A stretch of DNA of 64,000 nucleotides, taken from NCBI GenBank assembly GCA_034620365.1, contig JAQGEQ010000002.1, positions 1-64,000 of the forward strand, given 5' to 3'. The DNA is from Pegea sp. RAD2-039. Lineage: Eukaryota; Chordata; Thaliacea; Salpida; Salpidae. Made by a program: the position numbers and the translations under genes. Each line of letters opens with the position of its first letter. Position 1 is the first letter of the stretch. Of the stretch, positions 58,136 through 64,000 are shown in pieces. A model generated the notes under the pieces. That model did not search any database and was not told the DNA's origin. It saw only the letters and a program-made list of their open reading frames with translations.

Positions 58136-58789
58136 GAAAAGCAAAATTTTATACTAAAAATACAATTGCTTGATTTGATTTTGATAAAAATCGATGATTT
58201 GTAAAATCTTACCAAAAACTTGAACAAACAGCTATAATTTTTATAATTATTTATCTGTTTACAGAATTAAAATGGCTTCATTTATAAAATATTTTATAAG
58301 TAATTGAAAACTTTAAATATATATAAAAAGATTTAGAATAAAGATTATTTGAAGCACAATATCCATTAAAGTAATATGTGTACAGTGTATACTTGATGAA
58401 CTTATGATTAATTTAATATATATCAATCCTTTTCAAATAAAAATCATAAAGAAACAAAAACCTGTTCAAGTCAAGTCTGAAAAGATAGTGAACAAAAAGA
58501 AAGTATCTACTCAAAGCAAAAAGTAAAATTTGAACATGTCTGAAGTAATTGAGTTAAAACTAGAACAAAGATTTTAAGGAATAAACTCTAAAAAAACTAT
58601 TTATTTGACAAAACATCAAATTTACTTGTTACATGTTATCTTTACCAATTAAACAACATTTTTCCATGAAATACAACTATGAAAAATTAAGTAACTATTC
58701 ATATTTTCACATGTAGTTAAAAATATGATAAAAGTTTTTGAACAAATAGAAAAATATATTTTATATAAATGATAGTAAAACAAACAAAT

Positions 58790-59985
58790 AAATTTTTTTT
58801 TGATGGTCTTGATGACTTTTTTTCTTGCAGTAATCGTATCATAATAGGGATCCTTACTAATACTTTTTCTAATATTTGATATCCACTCATGCTTTGATTC
58901 TGGGCATGGTGCAGAAAATCAATAGCTTGAATGCTTTCTACCTTCAAATACTTTCCCTCCCAGATCTGACTTTGAAATTTTTATAATATCTGATATAGTA
59001 TTTGCAAGTAAAAAAAATTCAAAACAATTTTGTTTTTTTTGGATCAGAAACCTCTCTTGAAGATTTTCTAAAGATATAACTCCTTTAGGTTCTTTATCTT
59101 TTGTATAATCAAAATAAAACAGATATTGTTTATCTAAAACAAACCATCTAAGTTTCCAAGTCTTTTAACGGCTTGAACCTTGTTTAAACAGCTAGCCTTG
59201 TATATCAGGATCAGAAAAGTGAAACAAATTTTTATCATATTTACGTACTTTAAATGGTCTTTTTTTGATACTATCATAAATTTTTGTCAACATTATAGAA
59301 GATAAATTTTTTCCTTTATCAATATTTTGATTCATATTTATAAATGCTTCTTTGGAGGTTTGATTTTTAGGATTGATATTAGGATTATGTAGACTTGCCT
59401 TCAGCATAATGTCAGAAAATGACAAAATAAAGCAAGTCTCAGCACATGAGAAAATTCCACGGTCAGAATAAATAAACCAATTAGCAAATGACTCCATTAT
59501 CCGAGAAATGATCTGATCTTCAGGCATGATCTTTCGGCAGTCTAAAGTTGCAAAGAAATATTCTTAAAGCATCATCAAGCTTTTCTTTTGCAAAGTTATT
59601 ATGCTCAACAAACTGCTGTAAGACTTCTATATTAAACTCATTATTTTCTCCAAGATAATTACCAATAGCAGTTTTACTCTATCCCTTTTCATTACTTTTG
59701 AATAAAAAGTCAGCAACATTTCATGGTTTATTTATAACTACATCACATTCGATTAACCAAGTCATTCATTTTTTAAGATTTTCATTAAAATATTTCTTGC
59801 CAGGAGTAAGCTTCTTGATATAGTTAGACTCTTTGTATCGATCCATATCTTCCAACTGTGTCATCAGCATCCTGAATTTTTTTTAATGAATTCAATAGAG
59901 CTTAACAATTCTGACTTCAACTGACGAATATCTTTAACGCTTTCACTTCTTCTTCATCTAAATCTAATGCACTTGTATCTGCCAT
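58790..59985 (-). pseudogene. Intronless cytohesin (ARF-GEF) pseudogene
   Basis: Reading down from ATG 59985 gives a broken coiled-coil start, then Sec7 sequence: TAIGNYLGENNEFNIEVLQQ, EDQIISRIMESFANWFI, DIMLKASLHNPNINPK, FINMNQNIDKGKNLSS. A PH domain follows: KTWKLRWFVLDKQYLFYFDY, DKEPKGVISLENL, KHEWISNIRKSISKDPYYDT. The order and length fit a full cytohesin, which activates ARF GTPases at membranes. At least three stops lie in the PH part (a TAG in GWL, a TAA before KTWK, a TGA before FSAP) and more lie upstream of Sec7. No intron interrupts about 1.2 kb although neighbours have introns, which suggests a retrocopy. No clear poly(A) tail. Confidence 0.82.
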
Positions 59986-60231
59986 TTCTATTTCACTTAT
60001 ATCTGTTAAGTGATTTTAACCCTATTTATAAAAATAATTCGAATAATCAATGATAAAAATGTGATAATAATTAAAATATATTTCAAATAGAATCTACTAT
60101 AAACTTATACTTACATCTTTAATAGCATTTAAAAACAAAATTAAACCAGAAAAAATATAAAATTGATATAATATATATTTCAATTAAATTGATATTTTTC
60201 CAGATCGGTTCGAGTAAAGTAACTGCAGACA

Positions 60232-60303
60232 ATGTGGTGGAAAGGTGGAAAAGCTGCTGAATTGCCGAAAGATGGCAACCCACCTGTTAGTGATAAAAGT
60301 TAA
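60232..60303 (+). CDS. Short ORF with the KAAELPKDGNPPVSDK motif
   Basis: MWWKGGKAAELPKDGNPPVS followed by DKS and a stop, preceded by an ATTTTTCCAG acceptor at 60203. The segment GGCAACCCACCTGTTAGTGATAAA is repeated in the next exon. Function unknown; it may be an incomplete exon copy. Confidence 0.3.
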   Translation: MWWKGGKAAELPKDGNPPVSDKS

Positions 60304-60415
60304 CTGCTAATTTCTTTGATAATTATTTGAAATGATTTATTTAATAGTTTGTAAAGAGATGAAATTTATACTGATTTATTTAGAATTCCTCATTTACAAA
60401 ACCTTTTGTTTTTAG

Positions 60416-60603
60416 ATTTGCATATTATCAGTTTAATTATGGAAAGAACTATCAGTAATAAAGATCAACTTGAGAGCAAAGAGACTACACTTTGCAAAAA
60501 AGCTGCTGGATTGCCGAAAGATGGCAACCCACCTGTTAGTGATAAAGATCAAGCTGTAGTTGGTGACACAAAACTACAGAAGTTGTTTTGTCTGAGGCAG
60601 TGA
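60416..60603 (+). CDS. Exon with repeated LPKDGNPPVSDK motif
   Basis: After TTTTGTTTTTAG the frame reads MERTISNKDQLESKETTLC (Met at 60439), KKAAGLPKDGNPPVSDKDQ and ends KLQKLFCLRQ at 60603. It shares a 50-nt block with 60247-60298, so one exon was copied from the other. It is rich in Lys, Asp and Gly, with no recognised domain. Confidence 0.35.
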
Positions 60604-60769
60604 GTGGTGGAAAGTTTTGTTGCAAGGACTGTTTGAAATAAATTTCTAAATTTGGTAATTATTTAAAGATTACAATGGTAGAAAACGATGGACGAACATA
60701 TACAAAAATTCAGACTTTTAACAACAACCGAAATCATGGATCTAATCATATTTTTATGACATCTTCAAG

Positions 60770-61165
60770 CTGCAGGAGATGATTATCATCATCTACATCT
60801 TCATCTAGTGTCTGCTGACTGCTGGTAAGCTTGTACTTGAAGTTGCATGTACGAGTAGTAAGCGGCGTTGCTTAATTCATTGGTTTGTTTCGCTGTCATG
60901 ACAACAAGTTAGTATAAAGAACTGCTTCGAAAAAAATCGCACTTACTCAATTCAACACCATTTTGTGGAGTCGTGGTCGAGTCCACTGTTGGTATTGGCT
61001 ACCCTATGGTTGAGTTTGTTGAAAGCAAATACAAAGTCTTATAGGAACAAAGATTCAATTCAAACCTGGTAAGTTCCCTCAAATTGAAACTCAAAAAGTC
61101 TTGATTGTCTTACACTCAGTCGGGTGTGATTGGAAAAGGAGGAGATTTTGATTCCTGATCAAAAC
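60770..61165. pseudogene. Glutamine-rich and KH-domain fragments
   Basis: The minus strand near 60910-60825 encodes KQTNELSNAAYYSYMQLQVQ, then AYQQSADTR and a stop. The plus strand near 61060-61075 repeats the ATTCAATTCAAACCTG|GTAAGT KH exon end, and 61110-61155 encodes QSGVIGKGGDF. The latter is joined to the family-1 intron 2/exon 3 edge. These look like scraps of a FUBP-like gene in mixed orientation. The Q/Y-rich piece could be part of the same parent, but that is a guess. Confidence 0.4.
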
Positions 61166-61267
61166 AGATCACTATTATTTAATAATAATATATTATCTAT
61201 AATGTACATGGGTTACTGTTAGTAATAAATATTTTATTATTTGTAATTACTTATAACACTAGAAACA

Positions 61268-61468
61268 TTATAATTTTAGTTTAGAAGTTGTACTTAGAAC
61301 AGTTTTACTTTCCAACTTTCTTCTTTTAATCTTTGGTTGATTAAAACAACTTTCACATCCACCACAATCTTTACTATCAGTTTTTGATCCTTTGAAATCA
61401 AATTTGTTTTTTAAATTTAAATATTTTGTTGAATATAAACTTGTATCACAATTTCTTGGTCAGGCAAT
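61268..61468 (-). CDS. Cysteine-rich and basic tail exon, copy 2
   Basis: Inverted duplicate of 34134-34320 with the same frame: FKGSKTDSKDCGGCESCF, then KIKRRKLESKTVLSTTSKL and a stop. There is one Glu to Lys change and a different final residue. The reading frame is preserved, which hints at coding use. Upstream lies the truncated family-1 start exon at 61909. Confidence 0.4.
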
Positions 61469-61689
61469 AATATTAACAGTCATTAGATTATTAAAAGTTT
61501 AAATTTATAAAAACCAGTTTAAGAAAAGATTTATCAAACACTTTAACAATATTAGTTCAAAGGTTTGCTCAGTTCATTATATTAAACTTCCAATATTAAA
61601 ATAACTTAGTTATAAAATCAAACACAAAAACATAAACAAACAATAAAATCATATATTATAACATCATAAGATCATTTAAAGTTGAAATT

Positions 61690-61909
61690 TACCTTCTTCA
61701 ACAATAATCTTGAAGAATTGAAATCTTTTTGTTGTTTAGGCTGTAAATAAATTTGGTTTTCTATTAGTTATGCCTTACAAATCTATAAACCAAATAAGAA
61801 TCCCAGTAAAATTATAAAAATTAGATTATTTACTTATAAAAGATTCCAAATAGATTAGTAAAAATCTCTTCTAAACACAAATCAACTGTAATAACTTGTA
61901 AAACTTCCA
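61690..61909 (-). pseudogene. Truncated family-1 start exon, minus copy
   Basis: MEVLQVITVDLCLEEIFTNL then GIFYK and a stop. The same internal deletion occurs at 33679 and in gene A. Exon-2 sequence is recognisable at about 61745-61698. The 61.1-62.5 kb block is the inverted partner of 33.1-34.48 kb. Confidence 0.5.
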
Positions 61910-62599
61910 TTATTATCAATTACTAAGTCTGTTTATAAAAGATATATTAATAAGCTTAACTTAAGTTTAATTGAAAAAGAGAGCTTTTGTAAAAAAGTTA
62001 TATAAACAATTCAAACTATTTAATTTATATTTTAGCTTATAAATTTACATCTAAATATAAAAGTGCATAAAAATATCTATAAACAAACTTCAAAATAGAA
62101 TTAATTATTTTAAAATCATGCTAAAAAACAATGAAAATAAAAATCACTTCAAATACATTTTTTATGAAAAGTTAAAATACTGTTTTTTAATAAAAATCAT
62201 GTAAGACTGCTTGTAAGGATTAAGAAAACCACTAAAATAATCTGATAATTATTTTATAAAATTTAAGAAATAAAATTTGATGATATTTTGTAAGACTAAG
62301 TTAAAATAATTTAGTAGAATTAGAATAAAATAATCTCTTAAAACTTTAAATATTCAAAATAATTCTTAAAAGGAAATTTATTTTTAAATAAATGAAAATT
62401 ATCTCTTATACAGAAAATATAAAGTAGAAAATTGATAGAATGCAAACTACAATCTTAAGTATAAAAAAGATGAAATTGAAGGTGACGCGACAGTAGAGAA
62501 AGTAAAATTGGTAACGGCAACTGTTCACGTAAATCAAAAATTTTTATCTGAAATTAAACTAAAGATTATCCTTACCATCCTTTATTAAAAAAATAAAAT

Positions 62600-63814
62600 T
62601 GTTTATCCGAAATGTATCAACAACATCTTTAAGAATCTGTTGTTTTAAGATCAGATAAGTTTCACAGAAATAGTTTTAAACATTTAGAATCTAATAAAAC
62701 AAATTAAGCAAATTAAAAAATGATTTAAATAAAAGCTAAATACTAAAGAAGAAAATCAAATTATTTGATAAAATAAATTAAAGCTTACAAATAACTTACA
62801 AATAATTTTTTATAAATCTTTATAATAATAAAACAAAGAGAAAAATTATAAACATTTCAATTAAGATTTTATTTATGTACAAAAACACATTTTGCTATAA
62901 ATAAGATAAAAGAATTGTTTATCTCAACTTAACATGATTAGAATACAAAGTTTTATTAAAAAGAAAATAAATATTTAAATAATAAACAGGAATAAGCAAA
63001 ATAGTAAATCAAAAATTATAAAAAAGTAATAATATAAGTAATTCTTTGTTTATTTAAGTATTTCTTAACTTATTTCTAACAAATCAAAATAAATTAATAA
63101 AACAAAATTAATAGAAATTCAGATAATCAGTTTCAGAATAGAACCAATGCTATAAAATTACATTTTATAAAAGTTATGATATCTAGTTATAAATTTAAGT
63201 ATATTTAATTATATATTTAAAGTATTTTATTATATTTGTAACCAAGTTTAATAAATAATATTTCAGTTTTGATATTCTATAAAATATAAAACATTAAAAG
63301 TTGAAAATAAATCATAAATTTAATTTAATCAATTACTTTAAGAATAAACTTTCCATTAAATATATAAAAATAAAATTAATTTAAATCTTAAAAAAATAAT
63401 TTTACTTTAAAATTATTTATTAAAAATCAAAATCATAAACATCCAAAAATTTAAAATAATTAAAATCAAATTTATGCATTAAATGATAATATCAAACTAT
63501 TTAATAATGAATAATTTATATAACATATTTTTATAAATTTATAAATTAAACAAAACCAACTTCTTTTAAAACTTACATATTTAATTTATTTACCAAAACT
63601 TTAAACTTACTTAGTAAAATAACAAATTTAAAATAAGAAAAAGAAACTGATTTAAATATTTCTAATATATAAATAAATTTATTCAATAAAAGGATAAACA
63701 AATAAAACTAAATTCAAAACCTTTAATATCTTCAGATACTTCCTTTACAAAATCTAATTTCTTTTCTTCATAAATCGAATATTTTTCTGCAAAATCACAA
63801 TACTTAGTATTCAT
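62600..63814 (-). other. Family-2 small gene, minus-strand copy at 63 kb
   Basis: Start exon 63814-63721 (94 nt) with the IYEEKKLDFVKEVSEDIKG-like end of the family, AT-rich intron as in the other copies, and the short ILKDVVDTF block near 62640. The coiled-coil exon is not present here. The window ends within its upstream flank. Confidence 0.35.
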
Positions 63815-64000
63815 TTTTAACACTTAAACGTTAATTGAAATTGACTTAAACGATCCTCACTGGTTTTGTTTCATTTGTTTAAGTCGAGTTTGAAATTGAT
63901 GACATGACTAATATGGCGTTTTGATAACTCTAAATGGATTAGTTTTAAAACTATCATGAAATGTAAACCTAAAAACCTTTTTAGGAAACTGTTTAAATCT

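Noticed and set aside
58717..58947. Separate protein MKVESIQAIDFLHHAQNQSM
   Set aside because: It is out of frame with the cytohesin PH domain, which runs through the same bases with clear family residues.

Overview
The window looks like nuclear DNA from an invertebrate animal. It is roughly three-quarters A+T by eye. Protein-coding exons have GT-AG introns, several only 50-150 bp long. Gene fragments resemble animal KRR1, MED15, ANAPC13, MBF1/EDF1, TACC, cytohesin, FUBP-type KH and WIPI proteins, and there is a CR1/Jockey-type non-LTR retrotransposon. I cannot name the species.

The window is a mosaic of duplicated, inverted and recombined gene pieces. (1) 1-7 kb: a broken KRR1 copy whose intron carries a truncated retrotransposon, a chimeric coiled-coil ORF, FUBP-type KH remnants and zinc-finger gene A on the minus strand. 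Bases 1-2980 recur inverted at 17.5-20.5 kb, and about 950-6560 recur directly at about 22-28 kb. (2) 7-10 kb: a spacer and a member of a second small family, both repeated inverted at 45-48 kb. (3) 11-16 kb: a leucine-rich-repeat exon, a tandem promoter-like repeat and zinc-finger gene B. (4) 26.8-29.2 kb: zinc-finger gene C, the only intact copy with a homeodomain-like insert. (5) 33-38 kb: truncated family members, ANAPC13 and an inverted MED15 exon. (6) 38.9-42.8 kb: a near-complete non-LTR retrotransposon. (7) 43.7-44.7 kb: a decayed TACC gene. (8) 48.2-50 kb: gene E, an MBF1-zinc-finger fusion. (9) 50.4-53.4 kb: a WIPI fragment and dead gene D. (10) 56.4-60 kb: gene F, a fusion to the MED15 C-terminus, an ANAPC13 fragment and an intronless cytohesin pseudogene. 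(11) 60-64 kb: small exons and further family copies.

The central finding is one 5' exon (about 100 codons, phase 0 at its donor) that recurs with its upstream splice-acceptor-like sequence. Conceptual splicing joins it in frame to different 3' modules. In B and C these are an acidic exon and seven C2H2 fingers. In E it is an MBF1 domain fused to C2H2 fingers. In F it is four exons of the Mediator tail subunit MED15. The summed exon lengths of A, B, C, E and F are all exact multiples of three. This looks like a locus where a start-exon cassette has been combined repeatedly with pieces of nuclear regulators by segmental duplication and rearrangement. Expression and function are not shown by the sequence. 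Alignments to named families are from memory, not database searches.
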